Origin: Zhouia amylolytica
GTDB lineage: Bacteria > Bacteroidota > Bacteroidia > Flavobacteriales > Flavobacteriaceae
Direction: 5' to 3'
DNA length: 64,000 nucleotides
NCBI RefSeq assembly: GCF_900116365.1
Contig: NZ_FPAG01000005.1
Location: forward strand, 1 to 64,000
In this document: positions 17,198-25,562 of the stretch, one piece after another
How positions within the stretch are numbered: position 1 is the stretch's first letter
Layout of the letters: each line of letters begins with the position of its first letter
Program-made: the position numbers and the translations under genes
The notes under the pieces: model-generated
Told to the model about the DNA's origin: nothing
Databases searched by the model: none
The model's input: only the letters and a program-made list of their open reading frames with translations

Positions 17198-17285
17198 AGG
17201 AGGACCATAGCGCTATGGAGTAATCGCATTACCGTATGTGGATCTTTTTCAAGAGATTCCCACGCATTTTCAAGGCTCGCATAGG
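17198..17285. repeat. Intergenic repeat, copy C (diverged)
   Basis: gaggaggaccat, gtaatc, ggatcttt, ttcaagagattcccacgc, and aaggctcgcat align in order with copy A (gaggaaggcaag, gtaatc, agatccta, ttcaagagactgccacac, agactcgcag). It is in the same orientation as copies A and B but more diverged and lacks the cataac array. Confidence 0.55.
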
Positions 17286-17474
17286 CATAACTGCATATCT
17301 GGATTACAGGACTGCAAAAAAAGTCACTTGTAGCCATTATTGCACCTTTTTGCCGCCATGTTTAAAACGATCTATTTCTTATTAAAATGTTTATTTAAAG
17401 GGTGTTTGGACTTTAAATCTACCTGGAAAAACCCTCATTTTAGGGTGGTTTCCTTAATAGTTCAAGCATAGTTG

Positions 17475-17507
17475 AAGTATGGATAAAGTATGGATAAAGT
17501 ATGAGTA
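17475..17507. repeat. Three tandem 11-base units
   Basis: aagtatggata, aagtatggata and aagtatgagta stand head to tail. The first two are identical and the third differs at two positions. Function unknown; this could be a protein-binding array upstream of ppk1 or simple slippage. Confidence 0.7.
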
Positions 17508-17705
17508 GGTTTATATATGTTTAAATAGATACAAAAAGTTTCACATCACTTCCTCAAAAAACACGTGATAAATACCAAATCAAACTTTGTTCATCAACAT
17601 TAATCTGTTAACTTTAATGCGCAATAGATTTTCTAGGGCATTATCCTGTTAATAGATCAATCCAACTAACAATATCAAGTCATAGATAGAATTCACTTAT
17701 TATAT

Positions 17706-19814
17706 ATGAATACAGTACAGAAACAATATGTAAACCGGGAAATAAGCTGGTTGCAATTCAATGCGCGCGTACTGCAAGAGGCTGCTGATGAGTCTGTTCC
17801 TTTAATTGACAGACTTCGTTTTGTAGGTATATTTTCCAATAATCTCGATGAGTTTTTTAAAGTTCGTTATGCTACGGTAAAACGAATCGCCCAAGCCGGT
17901 AAAACAGGTAAGAGCGTATTGGGTGGAGCAAACGCCAAGGAACTCCTGGATGAAATCACTCAGATAGTAATCAAGCAACAATCGGAGAGTCTGTCAATTT
18001 TAAGACGTATAGAATCGCTGTTGATCGAAGAGAATATCTATATGATTAATGAAAAGGATGTGACTCAAAGACAAGGTGAATTTCTAAAGAGCTACTTCTT
18101 AGAGAAAGTTAGCCCCGCCTTAGTCACCATCATTTTAAATGACCTCGATAAAATACCGCTCCTAAAGGACAGTGCAGGTTATCTGGCTGTTAAAATGGTT
18201 ATGAAAACTAAAAGTGAAGCCAAAGGAGTCGGACGATTTTTCACCAATGTAACCAATGAAGTGCAATACGCTCTTATTGAAATACCACGCACGGTTGACA
18301 GGTTTGTGGTTTTACCCAATGAGGGTGATAAAAGTTATATTATTTTCCTGGATGACCTTATTCGGTACAACCTGGGAAGTATATTCAGCATCTTTGACTA
18401 TGAATCGCTATCGGCACACATGATAAAAATTACCCGTGATGCCGAACTGGATATCGATAATGATTTGTCGAAGAGTTTTATTGAAAAAATTTCCTCCAGC
18501 GTACGTGATCGAAGAATAAGTGAGCCGGTACGCTTTGTATACGATGATCACATTGAAAAAGATACACTCAAGTTTCTTAAAGATAAAATGGGAATCGAAG
18601 AAACAGATAGTGTGATTCCCGGAGGACGCTATCACAACCGTCGCGATTTTATGAACTTTCCAAGTTTGGGTAGAACCGATTTAATGTATAAGCGATATCC
18701 GCCACTACCCATTGTTGGATTGAGTATGGAAGGTAGTTTGCTGGAACAAATAGGTAAAAAGGATTACCTGCTTTATGCACCTTACCATACCTTTTCGTAT
18801 ATCATCAGGTTGTTAAGGGAAGCAGCCTTAGACCCAAAAGTTAAAGCGATTAAGATTACTGTTTACCGTCTTGCTGAAAACTCCCAAATAGCCAGCTCCT
18901 TAATTAATGCGGTTAAGAATGGTAAAGAGGTAACGGTACAAATTGAGTTACAGGCCCGGTTTGATGAAGAAGCTAATATTCAATATGCCGAACAATTACA
19001 GCAAGAAGGAATAAAGCTTATATTCGGGGTGCAAGGGTTAAAAGTGCACTCTAAAATATGCCTGATAGAACGAGAAGATGCAGGAAAACTTATGCGCTAT
19101 GGGTTTATTAGTACAGGAAATTTTAATGAGTCTACAGCAAAACTGTATACCGACTATACACTGTTTACAGCGAACCAACCCATCTTAAAGGAGGTTGCGA
19201 AAGTGTTTAATTTCTTTGATACCAATTACAAAGTTCATAAATACAAACATCTGATTGTTTCGCCGCACTATACCAAAAGTGTATTCTCGAAATTAATTAA
19301 GCAGGAGATCGATAATGCAAAAGCAGGTAAGGAAGCATTCATCAAAGTAAAGATGAATAGTTTTACCAGTTACAAAATGGTTGACCGACTTTATGAAGCC
19401 AGTCAGGCCGGTGTGAAAATTCAACTTATCGTTAGAGGAACCTGCTGTTTGGTTCCGGGAATTGAAGGCCTGAGTGATAATATAGAAGCCATCAGTATCG
19501 TTGATAAATATTTAGAGCACCCCAGATTGTTTATCTTTGGCAATGGAGGTGATCCGAAAGTGTATATTTCTTCAGCCGATTGGATGACCCGTAATTTAGA
19601 TTACCGGGTTGAGGTCGGATGCCCGATATATGATGAAGATATAAAACAAGAGCTGATAGACACCTTTAATATCAGTTGGAGTGATAATGTAAAAGCCAGA
19701 GTACACTCTATAAAACAAGATAATGCATATCGATCCAACAAAATGGTGAAGGTGAGATCGCAAGTCGCTACCTATGAGTATTATTTAAAAAAAATGACTC
19801 ATATAGAGAACTGA
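17706..19814 (+). CDS. ppk1: Polyphosphate kinase 1
   Basis: The 702-residue protein has the full PPK1 architecture: N-terminal domain starting NREISWLQFNARVLQEA with SNNLDEFFKVRY, a head domain, and two C-terminal phospholipase D-like halves. The catalytic histidine is in LKVHSKICLIERE, and FISTGNFNESTAKLYTDYTLF is the family signature. Other PPK1 hallmarks are YHTFSYIIRLLREAALDPKV and KITVYRLAENS. It makes polyphosphate reversibly from ATP through a phosphohistidine. The exopolyphosphatase gene follows after 97 bases on the same strand, an arrangement that joins synthesis and breakdown of polyphosphate. Confidence 0.97.
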   Translation: MNTVQKQYVNREISWLQFNARVLQEAADESVPLIDRLRFVGIFSNNLDEFFKVRYATVKRIAQAGKTGKSVLGGANAKELLDEITQIVIKQQSESLSILRRIESLLIEENIYMINEKDVTQRQGEFLKSYFLEKVSPALVTIILNDLDKIPLLKDSAGYLAVKMVMKTKSEAKGVGRFFTNVTNEVQYALIEIPRTVDRFVVLPNEGDKSYIIFLDDLIRYNLGSIFSIFDYESLSAHMIKITRDAELDIDNDLSKSFIEKISSSVRDRRISEPVRFVYDDHIEKDTLKFLKDKMGIEETDSVIPGGRYHNRRDFMNFPSLGRTDLMYKRYPPLPIVGLSMEGSLLEQIGKKDYLLYAPYHTFSYIIRLLREAALDPKVKAIKITVYRLAENSQIASSLINAVKNGKEVTVQIELQARFDEEANIQYAEQLQQEGIKLIFGVQGLKVHSKICLIEREDAGKLMRYGFISTGNFNESTAKLYTDYTLFTANQPILKEVAKVFNFFDTNYKVHKYKHLIVSPHYTKSVFSKLIKQEIDNAKAGKEAFIKVKMNSFTSYKMVDRLYEASQAGVKIQLIVRGTCCLVPGIEGLSDNIEAISIVDKYLEHPRLFIFGNGGDPKVYISSADWMTRNLDYRVEVGCPIYDEDIKQELIDTFNISWSDNVKARVHSIKQDNAYRSNKMVKVRSQVATYEYYLKKMTHIEN

Positions 19815-19911
19815 TAAAAGATATATTGTATCTTCTAAAATAGAAATGAAAATTAAGACCCGAATGAATTAAGTGTTGAAGCTTAATTTCAATAAATAAA
19901 ATTGTAAGCGA

Positions 19912-20820
19912 ATGAAAATCCGAAAATTTGCCGCCATAGATATAGGATCGAATGCTATTAGATTATTAATACATAACGTTATTGAAGACGAGGGTAAAGA
20001 AACGCAATTTAAAAAGAGCTCTTTGGTGAGGGTGCCTATTCGTTTAGGACAGGATTCTTTTACTGTCGGAGAGATATCAAAAAACAATGCTACCCGAATG
20101 GTGGAGGCCATGAAGGCTTTTAAGCTGTTAATGAAGGTGCACAATGTCGAAAAATATATGGCTTGTGCGACGTCAGCTATGCGAGAAGCCAACAATGGAA
20201 ATGAACTGGTCGAAGCCATTCAACAAAAATCAGGAATTGAAATTGAAATTATAGATGGTAAAAAGGAAGCAGCCATTATTGCCTCAACCGACCTTCATTT
20301 ATTGATAGAAAAAGATAAAACATACCTTTATGTAGATGTAGGAGGAGGGAGTACAGAGTTTACTATTTTCAACCAAGGGCGAGTGTTGGCCTCCAAATCG
20401 TATAAAATAGGGACAGTTCGCCTGTTAAATGAAATGATCACGGAAGAAATCTGGAGGGATATAGAAAAATGGATTAAAAAGAATACGAAGGATTATAAGA
20501 AGGTAGAAATAATAGGTTCCGGAGGTAATATCAATAAACTGTTTAAAATGAGTGGACGTAAACCGGGAACACCTCTTTCGTATATCTTTTTAAATGCTCA
20601 GTATCAGTTCTTGAAAGAATTAAGCTATGAAGAGCGTATTTCCGAATTAGGATTGAATCCCGATAGGGCGGATGTGATTATTCCGGCAACTCGTATTTAC
20701 CTGAATGCCTCAAAATGGAGTGGTGCCAAAAAAATACATGTACCTAAAATAGGACTATCGGATGGTATAATAAAACTGCTTTATAGTTTAGAGAAGGACA
20801 AGGAATTGGCACTATTGTAG
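19912..20820 (+). CDS. ppx: Ppx/GppA-type exopolyphosphatase
   Basis: The 302-residue protein belongs to the ASKHA-fold Ppx/GppA family. Phosphate-binding motifs are DIGSNAIRLLI (about 7-17) and DVGGGSTEFTIF (about 140-151); GSGGNINKL and the C-terminal IGLSDGIIKLL are further family marks. It has only the N-terminal catalytic region, without the long C-terminal HD-like domain of E. coli Ppx, as in many short bacterial members. It probably removes terminal phosphates from polyphosphate or hydrolyses pppGpp; the position after ppk1 favours polyphosphate. A strong terminator follows 60 bases downstream. Confidence 0.93.
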   Translation: MKIRKFAAIDIGSNAIRLLIHNVIEDEGKETQFKKSSLVRVPIRLGQDSFTVGEISKNNATRMVEAMKAFKLLMKVHNVEKYMACATSAMREANNGNELVEAIQQKSGIEIEIIDGKKEAAIIASTDLHLLIEKDKTYLYVDVGGGSTEFTIFNQGRVLASKSYKIGTVRLLNEMITEEIWRDIEKWIKKNTKDYKKVEIIGSGGNINKLFKMSGRKPGTPLSYIFLNAQYQFLKELSYEERISELGLNPDRADVIIPATRIYLNASKWSGAKKIHVPKIGLSDGIIKLLYSLEKDKELALL

Positions 20821-20880
20821 TCAATTAAATTTAGCAGATCCAAAAACATTGAGATACCAATTATACTAAAAGCTAAATAG

Positions 20881-20930
20881 AAAGAGGCGATCTTAAGCAG
20901 CGTAAAACTGCAGGGAGATCGCCTCTTTTA
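20881..20930 (+). terminator. Strong terminator after ppx
   Basis: Arms AAAGAGGCGATCT (20881-20893) and AGATCGCCTCTTT (20916-20928) form a 13-base-pair stem, with an inner GCAG/CTGC pair in the loop, followed by taattttta. It ends the ppk1-ppx transcript and may also work for miaE in the other direction. Confidence 0.85.
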
Positions 20931-21076
20931 ATTTTTATACCTAACCGATTCCTTTCAAGCTTTTTGATGTTATAAGCATTTGTGAATGAACGTGTCACTC
21001 AACTAATATTGCCAGGGTAGTGATAAAGTATAATATGGTTATGGTGATTTAAACTTTCATACTCATTTAAAGCCGT

Positions 21077-21658
21077 TTAACCATGCATGGTTGCATCTTT
21101 GCTCAGTTCTTGCATGATTTTAGCTTCAAACTCCAATAAGTCTTGCCATTTTTGGTCTACTTCTTCACGATCCCCATACTTGCGGGCAAAACCTAAAAAC
21201 ATGGTATAGTGGTTTGCCTCACTGGCCATAAGGTTTCTATAAAACTCAGAGAGTTCCCGATCGTTAAGTTCTTCAGATAGTAGGCGGAAACGTTCACAAC
21301 TTCTCGCTTCGATAAGCGCAGCATATAATAAACGATGCACTAATTGAGTGGTTCTGTTTCCTCCTTTAGGGAAAAATTTCATCAAGCGGTTTACGTATTC
21401 ATCTTTACGATCTCTACCCAAAACCCATCCGCGCGCTATAATTTTGTCGTGAACCATTTTAAAATGGCTGATTTCTTCTTTTACCAAGGCAGTCATCTCC
21501 TGTACCAATTCAGTGTATTCGGGAAACTGTACAATTAGTGATATAGCTGTACTGGTTGCCTTTTGTTCGCAATAGGCATGATCTGTTAAAATTTCTTCAA
21601 TATTCTTCTCGACAATATTTACCCAGCGGGGATCTGTTGGAAGTTTTAAACCGAGCAT
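21077..21658 (-). CDS. miaE: tRNA 2-methylthio-N6-isopentenyladenosine hydroxylase
   Basis: The 193-residue protein is a ferritin-like di-iron oxygenase of the MiaE family. The iron ligands are in EEISHF, EARSCERF and EANHYTMF, and the N-terminus LPTDPRWVNIVEKNIEEILTDH is typical. MiaE hydroxylates the isopentenyl group of ms2i6A at tRNA position 37. It stands alone, transcribed toward ppx, with 256 bases between their ends. The length agrees with the family. Confidence 0.93.
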   Translation of the reverse strand: MLGLKLPTDPRWVNIVEKNIEEILTDHAYCEQKATSTAISLIVQFPEYTELVQEMTALVKEEISHFKMVHDKIIARGWVLGRDRKDEYVNRLMKFFPKGGNRTTQLVHRLLYAALIEARSCERFRLLSEELNDRELSEFYRNLMASEANHYTMFLGFARKYGDREEVDQKWQDLLEFEAKIMQELSKDATMHG

Positions 21659-22006
21659 TGTTATGTGTGATTTTAATTAAAATGTTTTTAAAGTTCTTAT
21701 GCTGAGAGTTTTATATCGATAAATATATTTCTTTATCGAGGATTTAAACCTCCGAGCTTCATCAAAACTTACCTTAGCACCATATAATAAGGCAAAAATA
21801 ATGTTTTTAAAAACATTTTAGCCAATACTCGCAATAACGAATTCCCCTGTCTTGATTGATTAGTAGCAAAATGTAATTGAGATTATTGAATATCGATTGC
21901 TCAATTATATTTTAGGCTTACTTATGATTTGTATTTGGTTAGGCAAAAAATGATATGTAAAAGTATTGTTTAAAATTAAATAGAATACGAACCAAAAACA
22001 TTTCGA
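21659..22006. other. Divergent intergenic region between miaE and eboE
   Basis: These 348 AT-rich bases hold no recognisable gene. A weak plus-strand promoter candidate is TTG, 17 bases, then TATATTTT near 21883-21911, with one mismatch in the -7 box. It would leave a leader of about 90 bases before eboE. Confidence 0.35.
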
Positions 22007-23206
22007 ATGCTAATTAACGATAAATATCATTTGTCTTATAGCACCAATATTCATCCTGGAGAAGGGTGGAAGGGTACCTTTAAGAATCTGGCCGAGTATA
22101 TTCCTTCGATTAAATCCAGTATTTCTGAAGACAAACCTTTTGGTATAGGTTTAACTCTGACTAATTTAGCCAGTCAAGAACTCAATAAAAATTATAATCT
22201 CATTTTTTTTAAAGAATGGTTGGAATCAAACAACCTTTATGTTCATACGATTAATGGTTACCTGTATGGTGGCGAAGCATATTCCGCTATAAAAGATGCT
22301 GTGCATTTACCAGATTGGACCACCAAAGAGCGGTTTAAATATACCAAGAGACTCATTGCGCAACTGGCACTCTTATTGCCTGAAAATATGAATGGTAGTA
22401 TAACTACCTCTCCGTTGAGTTATAAACATTGGCATACTTCAGATGCTTTGTTGGAGAATAGTTATAAATCCTCTGCCAAGAATCTGGCTAAAACCATCCT
22501 GGAGTTATATAAAGTTGAGCTTAAAACCGGGAAATATATTCATTTAGATCTCGAACCGGAGCCAGATACACTTATTGAAAATAGTAATGAGGTTATCGAC
22601 TTTTTTAGAGGATATTTAGCGCCCATAGCTGTTAATTACCTGGTAAAAAAATTAAAGACCAGTGAAGAAATAGCCGAGTATATGGTTTATCGTTATATCA
22701 ACATATGTTATGACGTGTGTCACTTCTCATTAGTTTATGAAGAACCAGAACTAACTTTCAAAAGGTTTAAGCAAACAGGAATCAAAGTGGGTAAAGTACA
22801 GTTGAGCTCCGCTTTGAAAGTCGTTTTTGAAGAGCACAGGAACGATTTGATTATTCAGAATTTGTTCGCACTAAAAAATTCAGATTTTTTACATCAGGTT
22901 CGTGAAAAAATAGGGGATCAGGTAGTGAAATATCATGACTTTCATATGATTTTAAACAAGAAACAATTGATTAATGAAATTAGGGCACAATTCCATGTTC
23001 CTGTTTTTATAGATAAATTCGGCGCACTGAATTCAACACAGGATCAACTCATAAAAGTGATCAAGTGTCTTAAAGAGCAATCTATTACCGATCATATTGA
23101 AGTTGAAACTTATACCTGGGAAATATTACCTGAGGATTTACGAAAAGATTTAAAAGGTTCTATTGTTCGGGAATTGTGTTGGGTGAAAGAACAACTGAAG
23201 AGTTGA
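22007..23206 (+). CDS. eboE: EboE-like metabolite traffic protein
   Basis: The 399-residue protein starts with the EboE signature LSYSTNIHPGEGWKGTF and continues with KPFGIGLTL, YLYGGEAYSAIKDAVHLPDWTT and SPLSYKHW. A TIM-barrel sugar-isomerase-like fold is known for the family; HLDLEPEPDTL and NICYDVCHFSLVYEEPE provide likely metal ligands. EboE belongs to the eboABCDEF set that moves precursors of scytonemin or similar secondary metabolites to the periplasm in cyanobacteria and some algae-associated bacteria. None of the other ebo genes is next to it here. Its stop codon abuts the stop of dnaX on the opposite strand with no bases between. Confidence 0.85.
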   Translation: MLINDKYHLSYSTNIHPGEGWKGTFKNLAEYIPSIKSSISEDKPFGIGLTLTNLASQELNKNYNLIFFKEWLESNNLYVHTINGYLYGGEAYSAIKDAVHLPDWTTKERFKYTKRLIAQLALLLPENMNGSITTSPLSYKHWHTSDALLENSYKSSAKNLAKTILELYKVELKTGKYIHLDLEPEPDTLIENSNEVIDFFRGYLAPIAVNYLVKKLKTSEEIAEYMVYRYINICYDVCHFSLVYEEPELTFKRFKQTGIKVGKVQLSSALKVVFEEHRNDLIIQNLFALKNSDFLHQVREKIGDQVVKYHDFHMILNKKQLINEIRAQFHVPVFIDKFGALNSTQDQLIKVIKCLKEQSITDHIEVETYTWEILPEDLRKDLKGSIVRELCWVKEQLKS

Positions 23207-23917
23207 TTAAAAATCGAGGTCAAAAGACTTTCGAAGTGTCTCAACATGAGGATTCTTTTCAACTAATTTCTGATACTTTTCCTGTGGAGTAAAAGCATAT
23301 TGTTTGGCCGCAACTTCATTTACAACGATATGAAGCTTGATATCATAATTGTTTAGTTTCTTTTTCAGGTAGGTCATTAATGGATATTGATCCCGTTCTA
23401 CCTCTTTTTTCATAGTATCATTAGGTAACTCAATACTAATAGTGAAATCTTCTTTTAACTTTGGAATATCAGATGATAATGAAGACGCTAAAAGTTTTTT
23501 CCCTTCTTTGTCGATTTTCAACACATATTTTTTCCAGTATTCCTGTAAGGTTGATTCCTCAAATGGATCGCTTGGTAAGTTTTCCTCATCAACAACAACA
23601 TCCTGTTTCTTTAACTCGTGCTCCTTTTTTGCTTTTATACTGGATAGAGATAGTCCGGAAACTTTTTTGTCGAGATTTTTTAATTTTATTTTAGGAGCGG
23701 GCTTTGTTGCCTTTTCTGTTACTGTAGCCGTCGAAACTTCGGAAACGTTAGATGTAGTTTCATCAGAAGATGTAACCTGAGTAGTAGTTGCTGAAGGTTT
23801 TTCGTGATCTAATCTTTTTTCAAGAACCTCAGGTTCAGCACTGTGGAAGTAAGTTGCTGGAATTATGAAACGTTTACCATTTTTTTTTTTTTTCTCCATC
23901 AAAATTGATAGAGGCAA
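23207..23917 (-). CDS. dnaX: DnaX tau-specific C-terminal frame (reached by slippage)
   Basis: This frame holds the C-terminal part of the DNA polymerase III tau subunit. Residues downstream of the A14 tract form a charged, low-complexity linker and a conserved end (about 110-236, with YWKKYVLKIDKEGKKLLA and YPLMTYLKKKLNNYDIKLHI) that would contact the polymerase core. It has no good start codon of its own; the apparent ATGs lie within or just before the end of the upstream frame. It should be made only as a fusion with the gamma part when one A is lost or two are added at the tract, by transcriptional slippage, or after a +1 ribosomal shift. An assembly error in the 14-base homopolymer is the alternative. 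Confidence 0.8.
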   Translation of the reverse strand: MPLSILMEKKKKNGKRFIIPATYFHSAEPEVLEKRLDHEKPSATTTQVTSSDETTSNVSEVSTATVTEKATKPAPKIKLKNLDKKVSGLSLSSIKAKKEHELKKQDVVVDEENLPSDPFEESTLQEYWKKYVLKIDKEGKKLLASSLSSDIPKLKEDFTISIELPNDTMKKEVERDQYPLMTYLKKKLNNYDIKLHIVVNEVAAKQYAFTPQEKYQKLVEKNPHVETLRKSFDLDF

Positions 23918-24953
23918 GTTCCATTAAGCAAAGTTCCACCAGCAGTCGCTGATTTTTACTGGTCTTGTAATTCAGATCACACTCGTTGGTTAGTTTGATG
24001 CATTGCATCAAAAACGGAATGGAGGTTTTTTGGCTTTGCTCTAAATACTTTTGTTTTGCCTCTTCACCAACTTCAAGGAGTTCAATGGTAGCTTGATTCT
24101 TACAAACCATCAGGTCTCTGAAATGCGAGGCAAGTCCGGCTATAAAATGGTGGCCATCAAAACCATGAGAAAGTGACTCGTTAAACTGAATTAGTAATTC
24201 CGGAATATTATTAGATAATATATAATCAGTAACCTTGAAATAAGTATCGTAGTCTAAAACATTTAGGTTTTCGGTTACAGCTTGTCTCGTTAAGGTTGTT
24301 CCTGAAAAACTTACTACTCTGTCAAAAATTGACAGCGCATCCCGCATTGCACCATCTGCCTTTTGGGCAATGATATGTAAAGCATCATCTTCTGCCTGTA
24401 TACCTTGATTTTCAGCTATATATCTTAAATATTCCTTGGCGTCTGTAACCGTTATTCGTTTAAAATCAAATATCTGGCAACGTGAAAGAATAGTAGGAAT
24501 GATCTTGTGTTTTTCAGTAGTAGCAAGAATAAATATAGCATGCTTTGGCGGTTCTTCCAGCGTCTTTAAAAAAGCATTAAAGGCAGCCTGAGATAACATA
24601 TGCACCTCATCGATGATATAAACCTTGTACTTTCCTACTTGTGGCGGAATTCGAACCTGATCAATTAAATTACGGATATCATCTACAGAGTTGTTGGAGG
24701 CAGCATCGAGCTCAAAAATGTTAAAAGCAAAATCTTCGTCTTCACTTTGAGAGCCATCTTGATTGATCATCTTTGCCAGAATACGGGCACAAGTCGTTTT
24801 ACCAACCCCTCTTGGACCACAAAATAATAAAGCCTGAGCTAAATGATTATGTTCTATGGCGTTTTTGAGTGTGTTCGTAATCGCTTGTTGTCCAACAACA
24901 TCCTTGAATGTTTTGGGGCGATATTTTCTAGCCGATACTATAAAATGTTCCAA
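23874..24953 (-). CDS. dnaX: DNA polymerase III gamma/tau subunit, gamma frame
   Basis: The 359-residue frame encodes the clamp-loader ATPase: Walker A GPRGVGKT (46-53), IDEVHMLS, the sensor/arginine finger region LSRCQIFDF, and the collar domain. The four zinc-binding cysteines between Walker A and the following helix in E. coli DnaX are missing, as appears normal in Flavobacteriaceae. The frame ends in EKKKKW and a stop, directly after a run of 14 adenines on the coding strand. This gives a short gamma-like protein, while slippage in the tract joins it to the frame at 23207-23917 to give full tau. Confidence 0.93.
   Translation of the reverse strand: MEHFIVSARKYRPKTFKDVVGQQAITNTLKNAIEHNHLAQALLFCGPRGVGKTTCARILAKMINQDGSQSEDEDFAFNIFELDAASNNSVDDIRNLIDQVRIPPQVGKYKVYIIDEVHMLSQAAFNAFLKTLEEPPKHAIFILATTEKHKIIPTILSRCQIFDFKRITVTDAKEYLRYIAENQGIQAEDDALHIIAQKADGAMRDALSIFDRVVSFSGTTLTRQAVTENLNVLDYDTYFKVTDYILSNNIPELLIQFNESLSHGFDGHHFIAGLASHFRDLMVCKNQATIELLEVGEEAKQKYLEQSQKTSIPFLMQCIKLTNECDLNYKTSKNQRLLVELCLMELASINFDGEKKKKW
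23880..23893 (-). other. A14 slippage tract in dnaX
   Basis: The plus strand shows 14 consecutive T, so the dnaX message has A14 within GATGGAG-A14-TGG. With 14 A the frame stops two codons later; with 13, 10 or 16 A it would continue into the tau region. Thermus thermophilus dnaX is known to use an A9 tract for transcriptional slippage, and E. coli uses ribosomal frameshifting at AAAAAAG. Confidence 0.85.
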
Positions 24954-25003
24954 CTTTGATTGTAATTTATTGAACCCGTAAAATGAGGTTTTTCAACGAG
25001 AAA

Positions 25004-25011
25004 CAAAGTTA
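25004..25011 (-). promoter_or_regulatory. -7 box upstream of dnaX
   Basis: TAACTTTG on the minus strand fits TAnnTTTG exactly. It lies 51 bases before the dnaX start. No TTG is found at the best distance, so only the -7 element is supported. Confidence 0.45.
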
Positions 25012-25216
25012 AAAATTGAATCCAAAATTTAATAATTCCAATCCATATTTTACCATAAGTTATTAACATCAGAAAAGACTTGAAAAGTTTAGTAATTGTG
25101 GCTTATTAATTAAATTTATAAAAGAGATTGATATTACCCCGATACTTTTCTGAATGGTCATTGAGAATACTTTAAACCAATTCCTGAAATTTAAATTAAT
25201 AAGTCCAAAAAAGAAG

Positions 25217-25224
25217 TACCTTTG
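25217..25224 (+). promoter_or_regulatory. -7 promoter box of the RNase P RNA gene
   Basis: TACCTTTG fits the Bacteroidota -7 consensus TAnnTTTG exactly and ends five bases before the predicted 5' end of rnpB. The region 20 bases upstream is AT-rich without a clear TTG. Confidence 0.7.
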
Positions 25225-25228
25225 TGTC

Positions 25229-25517
25229 GCAGACTATCTTATCGCTGTCTCATTGAGATGGAGGAAAGTCCGGACACCATAGCGCGGCATAGCGGGTAAC
25301 ACCCGTCATCTACTTCGGTAGATAGGACCAGTGCAACAGAAAGAATGTACAGGTAAGGCTGTAGTGAAATCAGGTAAACTCTATGTGGTGCAACGCCAAG
25401 TAAACCAGCGCTTGAGGATCGCGCGTCCAATGTTGGAGGGTAGGCGGTTAAAGCTTTTTGGTAACAAAAAGTTCAGATAAATGATAAGACTCGACAGAAT
25501 CCGGCTTACAGGTCTGC
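25229..25517 (+). ncRNA. rnpB: RNase P RNA
   Basis: The sequence contains the conserved core of bacterial class A RNase P RNA: GAGGAAAGTCCGGACACC near the 5' end, the ACAGAAA element, and GACAGAATCCGGCTTACAG near the 3' end. The ends pair to form helix P1: GCAGAC (25229-25234) with GTCTGC (25512-25517), and this fixes the boundaries. It is the catalytic RNA that removes tRNA 5' leaders. A terminator hairpin follows 20 bases downstream. Confidence 0.97.
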
Positions 25518-25536
25518 TTTTTTTGTGAATTAAATT

Positions 25537-25561
25537 AAAAATCCCTCTCAGAGGGATTTTT
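25537..25561. terminator. Bidirectional terminator between rnpB and the 25563 gene
   Basis: AAAAATCCCTC (25537-25547) pairs with GAGGGATTTTT (25551-25561) around a 3-base loop, with T runs on both sides when read in either direction. It serves rnpB on the plus strand and the gene ending at 25563 on the minus strand. Confidence 0.9.
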
Positions 25562-25562
25562 T

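Larger units (their letters stand above)
17158..17705. other. Repeat-bearing intergenic region upstream of ppk1
   Basis: The 548 bases contain a diverged third copy of the intergenic repeat (17198-17285), a hairpin with arms GGAAA/TTTCC and ACCCT/AGGGT (17425-17453), and three tandem 11-base units (17475-17507). No gene was found. The ppk1 promoter must lie in the last 200 bases, but I see no clear TTG/TAnnTTTG pair. Confidence 0.5.

Noticed and set aside
23207-24953. dnaX as a frameshifted pseudogene
   Set aside because: Both parts are well conserved in character, the break lies exactly in a homopolymer of the type used for slippage, and the gene is essential.
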